Assembly: GCA_034008185.1 (NCBI GenBank)
Contig: CM067081.1
Coordinates: 13,949,821-14,013,820, forward strand
DNA: 64,000 nucleotides
Direction: 5' to 3'
Origin: Gorsachius magnificus
Taxonomy: Eukaryota > Chordata > Aves > Pelecaniformes > Ardeidae
Shown: one piece after another, positions 35,051 to 48,442 of the stretch
Numbering within the stretch: position 1 is the stretch's first letter
Layout of the letters: each line of letters begins with the position of its first letter
Program-made: the position numbers and the translations under genes
The notes under the pieces: model-generated
Database searches by the model: none
Seen by the model: only the letters and a program-made list of their open reading frames with translations
What the model was told of the DNA's origin: nothing

Positions 35051-35993
35051 GTGTTGATTTAGGAAACAAGACTTCATGGTATTGTAGGACAAATTCAGAG
35101 TGGCTTCAGTGGGAGCACTGCACAGCAAAGGCAAACACTGCCGCCAAATCCTGCACTGCTAGTAAATTCCTCACAGAAAGAACTGAAACACAGCAAAGCT
35201 GAGAAGTGGCTTTACTACTGCTCACAGTTTTAGTGGGGAGGATTTTGTGACTCTGCTCCTCAGGACCCATTGTCTGGAGAAGCTGGAGCCTTTGTAAGTG
35301 GTATTTCTAGAGAGGGACCCAAACTGCAGAGGGACACCAGGTAATGAAGGTAAATGCTAATTCATTGTTGACTCACTGTGATAAATGGTTGCTTCAACAG
35401 TAAACCAGCCTAGGAAAATGTATCTTCTTTTGTCATTAAAGCATATAGAGAAAAGCAGAAACAACTTGACCCAAAATTTAGCATTTGCTTATGGTCAGTA
35501 GTCTTCTTGTCACCAGTTTCCAGCTGATGTAGCCACTGTGTCAATCTTTGAGCTGACGTTTATCTTCTATTAAATTTAATGCTATGCTGGCTTAGATTTT
35601 TTCTCTTAAAAGTTGAATTGGAGCTAAACAATCTCATTTGGAAATGTTTCCTTATCCAGCAGTTCTTCCATCATTATTTATTTCCTTTATATCTGACCCA
35701 GGTTGCAAAGTCTTCCTTTGGGTTTGGGCAGAATCAGCTACAGTCTTGCAAAGATAATTGCTACTGCACCAGATTTTTTGATCCTAAAGATTTTCTTTTC
35801 ATCTATGGTAATTCAGCTATGTTAAAATGTTTGTCATGCTTCCAGTACTGTGTGCTGTACTCTAAGAAGTATTTAGGCTTCATGAAAGTTGTCTTTTTTG
35901 TTTATTATTGAAATAGGGTTATATTGACTTCATCCTAAATACTGGTTTTAACTTATTCCACAGGGCATCACACAGGAAAAAGACACTGAGCTA

Positions 35994-36032
<39 letters not shown>

Positions 36033-36589
36033 ATTTACTAGTTAAATAACACTTCTCTTAATGATTAAAAATTCACTCTGTGTGTTACCATTAATTAGTT
36101 ATTAAAGAGTCTTTTTATTCCAGTAAAGCTTGAAGCCATGACAAATTCTTAAGAGACTGTGTAGTCTAAATGTATATCAAGGAATAACTAAGAGCTGGAG
36201 AAAATAAGGGGAAATGTGATAATAATTGTTAGTCTGACAGGAGATGGGAACATACAACCTTAATCCCACTGAATTTAGTACTTCATTTAAGCATACAATC
36301 TTAATAGACGAAAAACAAAGAGAGAGTACTTATTCAAGACAATTCACATTTTTAGCGACAGCAACAGCTTTCTGCACATCACTACTTCTCTCTACTGACA
36401 GTGCAATAACCAGATTCAGTTAGATGCTGAAGGTTAGGTTTGGTGAGTGTGGCTTGACATCTCAATCTCTCATTTGGGAAGGGAGGGGTGGGATGTGATA
36501 TGAGAACTGGAGAAGTCCTCTAGAGCTTATTCCCTTCCTGCTGTTTCATGCAGTCACATAAAACAATCTCTTTCATAAACGGATTGCAC
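35051..36589. other. AT-rich non-coding stretch with a long poly-A
   Basis: No gene is seen. The frame at 35579-35911 has no domain. The only notable element is the poly-A tract at 35995-36030. Confidence 0.55.
35995..36030 (+). repeat. Poly-A tract, 36 bases
   Basis: This is an uninterrupted run of A. No retroposed gene sequence that could explain it as a poly-A tail is recognisable upstream. Confidence 0.95.
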
Positions 36590-36995
36590 TCCATCTTAAC
36601 ACTTGTTAATATTCTTTAGGCCTACTTATAGCTGTCAGAAAGCTATTCTGGACTTTACTTCTGGCTAGAAACCCTGTTCTGATTTTGAGCCTAAATTCAT
36701 CCAGAGATGTTTAAACAAGTTTGTTCCAGTACCAGCATTGTTCTTTAGCTTAAACAGTTTTGGGTTTTTTTTCCTTCTTTGGCATTTGTCTCCCTCATAT
36801 ATTAATAGCAAGCAATCATATCCCTATTGACCTTCATTTTGCTAGAACAAATAAGCCACATCCTTATGGGGCCTTCCCACATCACAAATTGCATTACAGT
36901 ATAGATTCCTGGACTTCCATCAAACCAACTAGCCCTGGGGCCAGAAGATCCATAGTGTAGAACAATACCCATGGTAATTATTCTGCGTCTTCCAG
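36590..36995 (-). mobile_element. Ancient amniote CR1 relic
   Basis: The plus strand shows, in the right order, blocks of the reverse complement of an old CR1 end. These are AAACCCTGTTCTGATTTTGA, TTCCAGTACCAGCATTGTTC with TTTAGCTTAAACAG, ATTAATAGCAAGCAATCATATCC, CTTCATTTTGCTAGAACAAA then TAAGCCACATCCTTATGG, and a decayed TGTAGAACAATACCCATGGT block near 36955. No frame is open. The frame at 36760-36960 is incidental. Confidence 0.65.
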
Positions 36996-39900
36996 ATCTG
37001 ACTAAAATGCCTGTAATGCTACTGGAAACTGCATAGGTTGTACAATTTAGAAATACCAGCTCTTAATATTACAGCACTCTAGCATAGTGCTTCAAGTACA
37101 CCCAGTTTAATTTTGTCATAAGATAGGGTCCACCCATATTTGTAGACTATCTCATGCTTGTTCTGCTGTGAATGTATCTCTGTTGAACAAGTACAATGAA
37201 AAGTTTTACAAGTGGTTTGGGTATCATACATGATTAAGTATTTGTTTTCATGTTCATATGCAACATTAATTGAGCACTACAAGTACAAGTAATGTTAAAA
37301 ATATATTTCTTGTGGAAAAATAAAAAATAAACTTGAAGAGCACTATCAGTTTTCAACTTTGTATTAAGACTTTCGATGCCTGTAGGAAGAAATATGTCTT
37401 CTAGCATCATTTTTAAAATTTGGTTTTTTCTGCCTCAGTTGGTAGAAAAGGTTTAGACTGATTTGTCTACAATTTCAAAATGACAAGAAAATTGCTCCAA
37501 CTTCACTACATTTAGAAACAGACCTCTTTTCTTGTTAGGTATTGTAGTATAACTTCTCTGCTTCAATGTATGGAAGTAACTGCTTGTGTCTAACATTGTG
37601 TGAAGAACCACCCCTTACTCAAACCAGTGTTTTTCTCCAAGATGTAAAAAATCCCAAAAAACTCATCAGTAAAAAGACAGTGGCAATGTAAACTTCATAA
37701 AATAGCAAAGACTTAAAGTAGGAAAATGGCACTTTCTCAGCAGCCTCCAGCATTGGAGACAATCTTGATCACAATGATTAAAACATCTGATGTGAAAGAA
37801 GTGACCTCTTCCACTGTCTCCAGAGGGAGATGATTCTCTCTAGTTAAATGAATTAACTCAAGTAAATTTAAATTTGAAAAAGAGTGCATAGTGCACTGTG
37901 GCATTCAAACATAAATGGCTTTCAAACTACAGAGACAGTATATAGTCAGTTCAACCCCCTAAACAGGAAAATAAAAATAACAAGATGTGTGGCAGAGTTA
38001 CTAAGCAAAAATGTGCCACAGCAGTTAGACAGTATGTTTCACTCTCTGTTAATACGGATAGGTGGGTATTGAGCTACTATGTGAAAGCATGCTTCCAGGG
38101 TTTTGTTTTGTCCACAGACTTAATGATCCAAGACAACACAAGATCTTTATTGCACTGCTGATGCCAGAACTACGACTCCAAAGTATGTTCTCTCCAAAAG
38201 TGCAAAGCAGACACTCAGCCTGTCCCCAAAACCCTAAAACCCTTTAACAGTTCTCAAGCAGGACACTCCAGAAATGGTGTGGTTCAGACCTGTATCTGAA
38301 AATATAAGAGTTCAAACTCTTTGGGTTTGTCTTTTGAATACTTTAGTAGCAATATTGGGACTGAGTTTGAAAAGGTGATGCCAGGCTCTCTACCCCCAAG
38401 GTGTATGCAAAAGGCCACCTTCAGCACTTGCCAAGTAGGAGCATTGGGGCACAACCAAACCAGAGGAAATGCCAAGACCTCAGCTGGTTTTGTCCCTCCT
38501 ACTCCAGGGCTTTGGCACCACACTGTTAACAGCTTTGCTGTCACTTAATTCAGCTAGGTAGGCGTTTTTTTCTTTGTTGACACAAACAGACACAATGTGA
38601 CCTGCACATACAATAGACATAGGAAGGTGCTTATGTTCTTGAACTTAAAGGAATAGATACATACATTTTTCTACTATAAATGATCTGTAACTGAAAAAAA
38701 GTTGAATAGCAACCCTATACTTGAGACATTGAATAGCAAACTAAAATCTTATAGTTATCTGGTATGTGAATAGCTCTGGAATGCTGCTAAAGATAAAATT
38801 TGGAAAGCCCAAATTTTAAAGCAGTTATAAAATCCAAATACTTCTTACTGTGTGCTGTGACTAGCCCATTGAAATGTTAAAAAAATAGGTAATAGCTTCT
38901 TGCAAAAAACTTTTCCACCTTACTGTATAACTTTAATGGTTCATTGTGAGGCAGCAATTCAGTAATGAAGAGCAAGAGTTGAGACCAGACAAGCAGTGGT
39001 ATCTGATAAACTGATACCTCAGCATGGCTATCAGTGGCCGTGCACAGAGAATTTGGCGTGAGCAAGAGGCCATCGGATAGGCTACTACAAAACACTGTAA
39101 TGCTTTCTGGAGATAAAAATGTGACACTTTAAATTTTGGACTTCTTGCTTCTTGCCTACTCATTTCTGTCCTGTTAAATTAAATTAATATTTAAACACTA
39201 TATTGGTGTTCTAGGATTTTCCAGTTTTTACCCCAAAATCATTAAACTTTAATATAAAGGAAACAAGTGCTTGAGCATGTGGCAGTACTAATTGGTGCTG
39301 TTATGTTTTGTTCTTGTATTTGCCTTATCTAAAATACTTGCAAAAGTAATAGGTGTACATTCAGCCAGTTGAATTCAATAATATAATTTTTTTTTGAACA
39401 ACAATTTAACTTTTAAAGAGAACATCTTGTTAATAGCTTTCACCAATACTATTTTGTGCGTGTCATTAAGTTTACTTGGCTAGTGACAATGTGTATTTTT
39501 GGCATATAGGAGCATCTTTAAAACTATATTATCGTTACACCACATTTATGTTTCCTACTTTAATTTTATTCTGCCATAAGAGCAAATTGACAATGGATTA
39601 ATTTAAGTATCCAATTTAAAACAGCTGAAAACTAATGTATTCAAACTAGTAAAAGCAAAGACAACAGCAGGCTAAAAGCTTATGGAAATTGAAATACTAT
39701 CAAGCAATCTGAACAATTTTGGTGGTACTGCAGCTCTTTCTAAATATTCTGATTGCAAGAGTTTATTTATATCATTATTATTAAAGTGAATATTTCTTGC
39801 TTTGCCCATCACTAAAAAGCTATGTAGATTTGTAAGGACTCAGTATAGAAGTGAAAGTTTTCTTTCCATTTTTAAATTAATAGTATATGTGATTCCAATA

Positions 39901-41165
39901 GCACTGGAATACAGTAATAAAATAAAGATGTAAAAGAATTTGAAAGAGCCAAGCTTAAATCCTAATTTTGTACATATTTGTCTTGGGAATAATTAGGTAA
40001 TAAAAAGGTTTTACTTAGATTTTAGGAACAGTCAAGACAGAACCACTGGAAACTGTTTTTCAACAAAACTATTTTTCTATATAAAGAACTACTTGACAGG
40101 GAAAAAAGAAAACTTTGTAAATATTTCATTACAGTGGTGTTGCTATATTTAAGAAATAACATTCTCAGAATTAAAACTTCTTTTTTTAATTAAAAACAAT
40201 AACCAGTTCTACTAAAATTCTCCTGATCTCTTCAGATTTTCAAATTGAGGAAGAAAACAGAACTTCTTAAAAACAAAATAATAACACTTATTCAAATTTA
40301 ACTCTTTAGCTCTTTAGGCAGTAAGTCTAACATCAACTTCTACTGAAAAGTAAAATAGCCTCTCCCCCTTTCTGAAAAGAATTCATCTGCTTTATTGTTT
40401 CCTCATAATACTCCTTTCCCAGGATGTCTCACCAAATATTTCCAAAAGAAGAATACTGTGTACAGTAAGTGAGAACAAATGTTTCCTGTACCGTCTCTGT
40501 TTTTTACATGAATAAACATAAAATATAGATTGCATAACTGTTAATGCTCCTGAGCATAAAATATACCATGTTATGTAGAATATTTCTGTACAGTGAGTGC
40601 TCTGGTATTTTATAAAACCAAAATTTAAAAATAAACACCTGAAATCATGTACAGTTGGAAACAATCCTGATGAAGAAATAAGTTTTGACATCTTCAGATT
40701 TTATGACCCTATGCCATGGGTCATTCCTGAATTAGATTGTACAGATTTACTGTGCTAATAATTACTTTTCCCAAGGATAACAGAATCACAACAGGAGATG
40801 GCAATGAAATACGATCATTTGACTTTATTTATGACCATATGCAGTAGTCATGTAAATTTGCTAACAGTGAATGGCTATTAGCAGCCTTAGTTCAGTAAGT
40901 ATGAAATTATTTAAAATGTAACTGCTAACAGAAAGAGAACAAATTAAATAACCAGAATCTGGGAAGTTTGCCTTTCCTATTTGCCGTAGGAGAGGGAAAT
41001 GAGATTTTTAATGGTTTTTTAAGCTTTCTATTATAGAATTCTAATACAGTGACTATTTTCTGAAGTACTGAAGGCTGAACAGGCTTCAGGTCTATAGATT
41101 TTTTTGAAGGAGAGTGTAAGAAGACTCAGCCCTTCTCAGATGTGTCCTTAGATGTGTGTCTTTAG
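36996..41165. other. AT-rich non-coding stretch
   Basis: I see no gene, RNA or classifiable repeat in 4.2 kb. The overlapping opposite frames at 38284-38548 share one unremarkable segment. Confidence 0.55.
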
Positions 41166-41288
41166 AATAGCAGTGAAGCTGGGGAGGAGTCTGGAGCACA
41201 AGTCTTCTGAGGAGCGACTGAGGGAACTGGGGTTGTTCAGCCTGGAGAAGAGGAGGCTGAGGGGAGACCTTATCGCCCTCTACAAATG

Positions 41289-41416
41289 GACATTCAAGGA
41301 CAGGCTGGGTGGGGCTCTGAGTAACCTGATCTAGTTAGCAGTGTCCCTGCTCACTGCAGGGGGGTTGGACTAGATGACCTCTAGGGGTCCCTTCCAACCC
41401 ATTCTATGATTCTATG
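41289..41416 (+). mobile_element. Short CR1 inserted into the host CR1, target duplication AAATG
   Basis: It starts GACATTCAAGGACAGG and ends with two ATTCTATG octamers. AAATG occurs on both sides (41284-41288 and 41417-41421). It is a 128-bp, severely 5'-truncated copy of the CR1 subfamily whose tail reads GACCTCTAGGGGTCCCTTCC, the same subfamily as 41604-43125 and 58258-58735. The host frame reads on after removal. Confidence 0.88.
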
Positions 41417-41603
41417 AAATGCCTGACAGGAGGGTGTAGTGAGGTGGGGTTGGTCTCTTCTCTCAGGTAACAGGCGGTAGGAAGACGGGAAATGGCCTCA
41501 AGTTGTGCTAGGGAAGGTTTAGATTGGATATTAGGAAAAATTTCTTCATGGAAAGGCTTGTCAGGAACAGGAATGGGCTGCCCAGGGAAGTGGTCGAGTC
41601 CCC

Positions 41604-43125
41604 ATAGAATCATAGAACAATAGAATGTTTTGGGTTGGAAGGGACCCCTAGAGGTCATCTAGTCCAACCCCCCTGCAGTGAGCAGGGACACCATTATCTA
41701 GATCAGGTTGCTCAGAGCCCCATCCAACCTGGCCTTGAATGTTACCAGGGATGGGGCCTCCACCACCTCTCTGGGCAACCTGTTCCACTGTTTCACCACC
41801 CTCGTTGTAAAGAATTTCCTCCTTATATCCAGTCTAAATCTACCCTGTCTTAGTTTAAAACCATTACCCCTTGTCCTGACACAGCTGGCCCTACTAAAAA
41901 GATTATCCCCACCTTTCCTATAGGCCCCCTTTAGGTACTGAAAGGCCGTAATCAGGTCTCCCTGCAGCCTTCTCTTCTCCAGGCTGAACAAGCCCAACTC
42001 CCCCAGCCTGTCCTCATTAGGGAGGTGCTCCAGCCCTCGGATCATTTTAGTAGCCCTCCTCTGGACCCGCTCCAACAGTTCCATGTCCTTCTTGTGCTGA
42101 GGGCTCCAGAGCTGGACGCAGGGCTCCAGGTGAGGTCTCACCAGAGCAGAGTAGAGGGGCAGAATCACCTCCCTCGACCTGCTGGCCACGCTTCTCCTGA
42201 TGCAGCCCAGGGTACGGTTGGCCTTCTGGGCCGCCAGCGCACATTGCCGGCTCATGTCCAGCTTTTCATCCACCAGCACGCCCAAGTCCCTCTCGGCAGG
42301 GCTGATCTCGACCCTTTCTTCCCCCAGCCTGTACTGATACTGGGGGTTACCCCGACCCAGGTGCAGGACCTTGCACTTGGCCTTGTTGAACCTCATGAGG
42401 TTCACACAGGCCCACCTCTCCAGCCTGTCTGGGTCTCTCTGGATGACATCCCGTCCTTCTGCTGTGTCAACCACACCACTCAGTTTGGTGTCATCCGCAA
42501 ACTTGCTGAGGGTGCATTCGATCTCGCTGTCTAAGTCATTGATGAAAACGTTAAACAGCACGGGTCCCAGTACGGACCCCTGAGGGACACCACTCGTCAC
42601 CGGTCTCCATCCGGACATCGAGCCATTGACCACTACCCTCTGGATGCGGCCATCCAGCCAGTTCCTTATCCACCGAACAGTCCACCCATCAAATCCATAG
42701 CTCTCCCATTTAGAGAGAAGGATGTTGTGGGGGATTGTGTCAAAGGCTTTGCAGAAGTCCAGATAGATGACATCCATTGGTTTTCCTTTGTCCACTGTTG
42801 TTGTCACACCATCCTAGAAAGTCACTAGGTTCATCAGGCAGGACTTGCCCTTGGTGAAGCCATGCTGGCTATCTCAAATTATCTCCCTGGCCTCCATGTG
42901 CCTTAGCATAGCTTCTAGGAGGATCTGTTCCATGATCTTCCCAGGCACAGAGGTGAAGCTGACAGGTCGGTAGTTCCCAGGGTCTTCCTTTCTACCCTTT
43001 TTGAAAATGGGCACAATGTTTCCCTTTTTCCAGTCACCAGGGACTTCACCTGACTGCCATGACTTTTCAACTATCATGGAGAGTGGCTTGGCGACTACAT
43101 CGGCCAATTCCCTCAGGACTCTGGG
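41604..43125 (-). mobile_element. CR1 LINE (about 1.5 kb) inserted antisense into the host CR1
   Basis: The plus strand begins CATAGAATCATAGAACAATA, the reversed tail, and runs back through 3' UTR and reverse transcriptase to about 43125. The host reads GAGTCCCCAT before it and GACTCCCAT after it, an imperfect target duplication. The element is 5'-truncated within the reverse-transcriptase domain. Its coding part is described separately. Confidence 0.9.
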
Positions 43126-43146
43126 GACTCCCATCCCTGGAGGCAT
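41698..43146 (-). pseudogene. CR1 ORF2 reverse transcriptase, carboxy part, two nonsense mutations
   Basis: The frame encodes the non-LTR reverse transcriptase that CR1 uses for target-primed insertion. It is a single frame with two internal stops, TGA at 42876-42874 and TAG at 42816-42814, and no frameshift. The first segment (down to 42877) has the N-Y-R-P-V-S motif and a D-W-K-K motif upstream. The second (42807-41698, 369 codons) shows the YLDF motif with catalytic Asp at about residue 17, a G-V-P-Q-G-S motif at 83-88 and the catalytic F-A-D-D at 103-106. It ends in the usual ALSNLI carboxy end. The endonuclease and the start of ORF2 are missing through 5' truncation, so it is inactive. 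The first 20 or so bases of the first segment come from the host CR1 side of the junction. Confidence 0.9.
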
Positions 43147-43272
43147 TTAAAAGATAGGTAGATGTGGTGCTTAGGGACATGGTTTAGTGGTGGACTTGGC
43201 AGTATTCGATTAATGGTTGGACTCAATGATCTTAACGGTCTTTTCCATCCTAAATGATTCTGTGATTCTATG

Positions 43273-45753
43273 TCTCCTTTATTTATTTGCAGGATGCAGG
43301 GGATGGGTAAAGCAGCTCTGCTCCACGTGCAGAGCAAGGTATAGCAGCCTGGCTTTGCCTCCTTTCATAATACTTCTGGAGCAAGGATTGCACAAGCCAT
43401 CCTTGCAGTTACTAATCACAGCTTCTCTGCTAACTCCCGTCACACACACAGACCCCATTTGCACTATTTGACCCAAAGTCTGAATTAGTTGAAACAAGGA
43501 TGCAGTTTTATAGGGACTCATGGCTCAAAACCTCTGCTTCTCAACTAGTGTTTCGTTTTAGATTAGTTCATGTTCTTAATAAAAGTAAGAAGGATAAATA
43601 GAAATACTAACAAAAATGTGCTCTAACATCTGATTTCAATGTAACAGTAACAGACAGGTGAATGAGCACAGTCATAAGCCAATACCATGTGCCTCAGGTT
43701 GGAGTCCAAGCAATTGAGAGCCTATAATTTAGCACGTGTTTTTCATTATTTTCCTCTAATTGCTCACACTGAGGGTTTTTCTGAAACATACTGTAGCCCA
43801 CCACTTCCCCATCCTCTTTTCTTTTAGAAGACAGAAACGAGGTGGGGAAGAACTGAGAGAGAAACAGTCTACATGTAGATCTCATCCTAATGTGGCCAAG
43901 ATAGACAACCACATTTGGAAGTTGGGGAGCACTCTAGGGCCAAATCTTTTCCATATAACCAGAGAAATCTTAAAAGAAGGCAGCATTCAAATATAGGTAG
44001 GAAAGTCAGGTTTTCTTTATTTTAAATTATAAAACCTTTTCATTTGCATTCCACAATCACTTGTTTAATTCTCACGGAATTTTGACTTGCCAGTTTGGAA
44101 GACAAGGTTATAAAGAGATGCTTACAAAGGAGGAAAGAATAGTGGAACACAACTGACTTCTTACCTCATACAAAGGGACCACCCCCACCCACCTGTAGTA
44201 ATATTGTAACAAGAAAGCATTTCTGCCTATTTGTTTGGAAGCATGTCTTCATTCCATAGTTTGGTATGGTTTCATCCTGAGAGTATTAATAAAGCTATTT
44301 ATCAAACTATAGAATTATTAGAGAAGGGACAGGAGGAGAATATTACACAGAGATGGAAAAACAAATAAAAGCAGTGCACACAGAGAGACACAGAGTGGAA
44401 GTTGAGACTGGGAAAGAGCTGCGGTCACCTGGACACCTGATGAATATTGATGAATTCAGGAAGTTTGATAAGCACTGTAGGGTGCTTAAAGTGAAAACCC
44501 TTACGGAAAATCAGGAAGAATTCTGAAAATGCCAAAGATGGGGGTGAGGTGGGAGTGGCAGAAGCAAATGAGAAATATCCAGAGCGCTCCATTGGCACAA
44601 GAAAAGTAAGCAGATGTGGAGAACAGTGTACAATCAAGGGCAGGAAAAGAGCCATGAGCCTGCTGCCTAGTTTATTTATGCCAGAGTCCTGAAAACCCAG
44701 GGTTTTAGAGGCTGCTGCTAATGAAGCAAGGGCTGGGTCTATGCAGCTGTCACTATGGCAGGCAAGGGAGAGAGGTAAAAGCAGCAAAAGCAGCACGACA
44801 ATGTTCCAGTACTGTTATTTTAGCTTACTATCTTAGCCAACATCTCTCTCATGTTTAGGGTGAAAAATCTTTTTTTTTCCCCTACATTTCTTAGGAAGTC
44901 TGGAGTCCCTTAATGATGCTCTCATCCTCAAAACATAGCGAAAAACTGACATTTGCCTTATGTCACTTCAGGCTCTGGTAAAGTAATAAAATTAATGTTT
45001 AAAAAAACCCAAACCAAACAACTTAGAAAAGCAGTTGGTCATATTTTCAGAAATGACCACTAAAGATCAATATCAAAATTTTTAGAATTCTATGTTCAAA
45101 CAGTGGCCTCTGGCCTCTTTTTGACTTTTTTAAAAAAGACTTAGGAAAGGTCAAGATTTCTGAAAAAAGGTTCCAGGTTGTTTCAAGGTGGGTATCCAAC
45201 ATCAAAATACAGTTCTGGAAAGGTCAGCTCAAAATATTACTGTGCTTATGATGAAACCTCATCAGTCATAACTATTTTTTAATCTGTTATATTTAAAAGT
45301 TTGGGGAAACAATTAAATACCTCTGAAAAAAGGGGAGCATCTTATATGCAGAACCAAGAATTATGATTAATTTGACTAATTAATCATCTAATCAAAATAT
45401 AAAAACTAACCCTTCTTAGTCTATTTATGATAGTAACATTTAGAGAAAAAAAAAGAAACAACAATTATATCTAATTGTTATTAAAATGCAGTGAAAAATG
45501 TTATGCATAAATTTTTGAGTACCAGCCCCTCTCCCTGGTGTTCACTCTTCCTATGTGTTGTTATGAAAGCTTGTCAAAATCCCAAGTCTTTCACTGGCAG
45601 TAGGATGATGTTGAAGGTGAGGGGTTCTTTCTCTTTGGGTGCTGTTAGTGCTTTTTTAAGTTTTCAAATTATCTGTTGCTAACACTTCTTTCCCTATTGG
45701 TCCACACAGTTAGTTACTAATGAACACTTTGTTTGCTAGATCATTATAATAGA
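43273..45753. other. Non-coding stretch
   Basis: No gene is seen. The 123-codon minus frame at 44425-44796 starts with a Leu-rich stretch that resembles a signal peptide, but no domain or splice context supports it. Confidence 0.5.
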
Positions 45754-45805
45754 GTCATAGAATCATAAATTGTTTAGGGTGGAAAGGACCTTTAATAATT
45801 TATTT
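45754..45805 (-). mobile_element. CR1 3' tip fragment
   Basis: GTCATAGAATCATAAATTG followed by GGGTGGAAAGGACCTTTAA is the reversed tail and last 50 or so bases of a CR1. The element is extremely 5'-truncated. Confidence 0.75.
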
Positions 45806-48442
45806 CACATATGCTTAGCAACAATATAGTGTTTAGCAACATACAACCCACAAGAATAAAGAAATTGTCTCCCTAAACAAGTCAAAATTACCTAAAATTA
45901 GAGAAACTACACAGATAAAGATATAAAATCGTATTTGCAACCACTGGAAAGTTTTTTTAATTATGACCTTATTTTTTTCAGAGGGAGGTGAATGATGAGA
46001 AAAGGTTAAAACTTTATTTAGGAAGATAACATTGTAAATAGACATCAACAGCAGAGAGAGCCATAAGGAACAGAGCAGCAAGACTGGTACCAACAGTGGG
46101 TTATAGAAGCCTTTTTGTGGGCTTTCTAGTATCTACAATATCTAATTCACATTATTTATTCACTGGAATATGTAGGGACTTGTGTTAAACTTGGTGCAAG
46201 AATTGCGAGAAAAACGTATCCAAACCTACAGTTGCACTGAATTGTGTAATTTCTCCATTTTCTTCAATTGGTATAATTGTTCACACATGCTCATGTGAAC
46301 AAAGTCTATATTAAAAGGTAATAAATAGAAAAGATTTGCAGAAATCAGAAATTTAAAAAGTGAAATAACATAGTCTGCTTCGTAGAAAGTATATTTCTTT
46401 TTTGAAAGGTATGGATAGTTAGAGATAATAAGAGTGATCTTGGAGTGTACAACATGTCATTATCAGGAATAAGGGCTGATATTAAAGACAGGAAAAATAC
46501 TATATTTGAGGAAAACTGCTTGCTAGTGTTAAATTTCAAATTATGTAACAAATTCCCAAGGGAAATGTTCAAATCCTGTCACTTGGGACATTTATAATGA
46601 GAACAGGTAGCACACAAGATATAGTGTAGGCAAAACCCCTGTGTTTGTCCTCAGGGTTTGAAGTACATGAACTGATAATTTTCTCTATTTATAATTCCTT
46701 TGATCTATGGTCAAGGGAGAAATAAGAGGTGAACCAAACTCAGATGACTGATATTTGTGATTTGGGTGCAAAATAAAGCTCTGGTTACAAAATACTTTTA
46801 TATACATACACATATACATACATATATTTATGTATGTTTGATTACATACATACACACTTCCACCTACAATTAATTTTTTTTTCTGCAATATTAAGTAAAT
46901 CTTCAAAACATTCATGAACAAGAAACTGTATTGTAGCCACAGGTAAAAACAGTCTGTTCATATAGAGAGATTAGAAAATGAGTCAAAGGACATTGAAAGT
47001 TCTCAGTCATCCAGGATAAACTGATAAACATTTTTACCCTTTTCAGTGGCCCAGAGGAAGGTAACATGTAGAAATGATTAGATGATCCAGGATAGAAGCT
47101 TGAGGCTTAGTATATACATGAAAGAGACAATATTAAGCACGATATCCTAGTTAGTTCACATCCACCTTGTTCCACTTAAAAAAGGAAGATACACTGATAT
47201 GCATGAAAGCACATGACTCAAAGCTTTTATTAGATCTTTAATGAATTTTTAAATTGTGTTATACATTTAAGCATTCCTTATAATACTTATTCCCATGTCC
47301 TAACTGGCCACATTTTTATACATGTAACTATAAAATTTATTATAATTTACATACAAGGTATTTAGAAGAAAAATTCCTTGACATACAGAATGGAAAATGA
47401 AGACACAGCTATGAAAAATAGAAATATGCCTTTCATTTAAGATTAGAGAATAAAATGCAAATTATATTTGCCTTTATATATTGCGGCACTAATAGCTACT
47501 TTAAGAGGACATTACTTAGGAAATTGGAGGTTGCTAAACACAAGACCTAAGGGTTAGATTTCTTAATGCTATAGGAATATTGTATATGGAGTACAGTGTT
47601 GATACTATGAAGTGGAAGTGATATTAGAAAAAATATGCATGTTTATTTCTTACATATGACTGATTTGAGCATGAAATCACTGATAGACAGGTTTTGTGTC
47701 AATTTTTTAGACCACTAAATAAAGGAATAGACGATCTTCAGTGTTATTCCCTTAAACAGAAATCCATTTTTTTTTATTTACATATTTTATGAGACATTTC
47801 ATATATTTTCACTGTTCACAGAGATTGGTCTATCCTAAGTTCTCTTTTCAAAGTAAAGACTGAAAATACATGGTCTGAGTCTGGCTCTTCTGGAACAGCT
47901 GGCAAAACCAAGGCATTAATGTGAGGATTCCTTTCTGTTCCTTTTTATTTAGATTAATATACAGTTGATTACTCATACAATAATCTCTTGGCCATAGCAG
48001 TTAGAAGAGCACTGTCATCCACTGCCTGCCACAACTTTAAACAAGACAGAAAAGGCAAAAAGAAAAGGAAAGACTCAAGAAGTAGATGAAAAAGAAGAAG
48101 AAAATATATCAGAATTATAAGGTATGGGGAAAGATCTTGAAAATGACCATTATTTGATTTTGAGGTACTCAGAAGTACATCCCAGGCCAGTGTTACCAAA
48201 GTAAAGGTCTAAAACTAAGTTGCATTTCAAATCAACTCTCCAAAACAACTAGCAATGATGTTGAGATGTTGAATTTAGATTACAGTCATCATCCACTCAA
48301 GGCCAGTTACTGAGAGACAAACACACTGCAAAACATGCTCTGCATCTGCTAGGTACATCTAGGATGAGGAGAAAGTCCTTAAAAAATGAGACACTTATTT
48401 CTTTCACTGAGTGACTAGAGATGTGTTACAGTCATAAATTAT
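45806..48442. other. AT-rich non-coding stretch
   Basis: No gene is seen. It includes a TACA/TATA-rich run at 46797-46857. Confidence 0.55.
46797..46857. repeat. Imperfect (TACA)n/(TATG)n tract
   Basis: Alternating TACA, CATA and TATG units over about 60 bases form a low-complexity tract. Confidence 0.7.

Larger units (their letters stand above)
41166..43272 (+). mobile_element. Host CR1 copy, split by two later CR1 insertions
   Basis: Three plus-strand pieces, 41166-41288, 41417-41603 and 43126-43272, read in order as a 5'-truncated CR1. The pieces are the LEHKS-to-LYN region of the carboxy-terminal frame, then its continuation through AGGTTTAGATTGGATATTAGG, then CATCCCTGGAGGCATTTAAAA followed by the ATCTTAACGG/CTTTTCCATCC tail and ATTCTATG. 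Together they amount to about 455 bp and match the subfamily of the copy at 50590-51893. The two gaps are occupied by a short plus-strand CR1 and a long minus-strand CR1. Confidence 0.88.

Noticed and set aside
35995..36030. Poly-A tail of a processed pseudogene
   Set aside because: No coding-like or transcript-like sequence is recognisable just upstream and no target duplication was found.
44425..44796. 123-codon minus frame with a signal-peptide-like Leu run
   Set aside because: The Leu run is the complement of a GCAGCAAAAGCAG-type repeat; no domain, splice site or conservation evidence.
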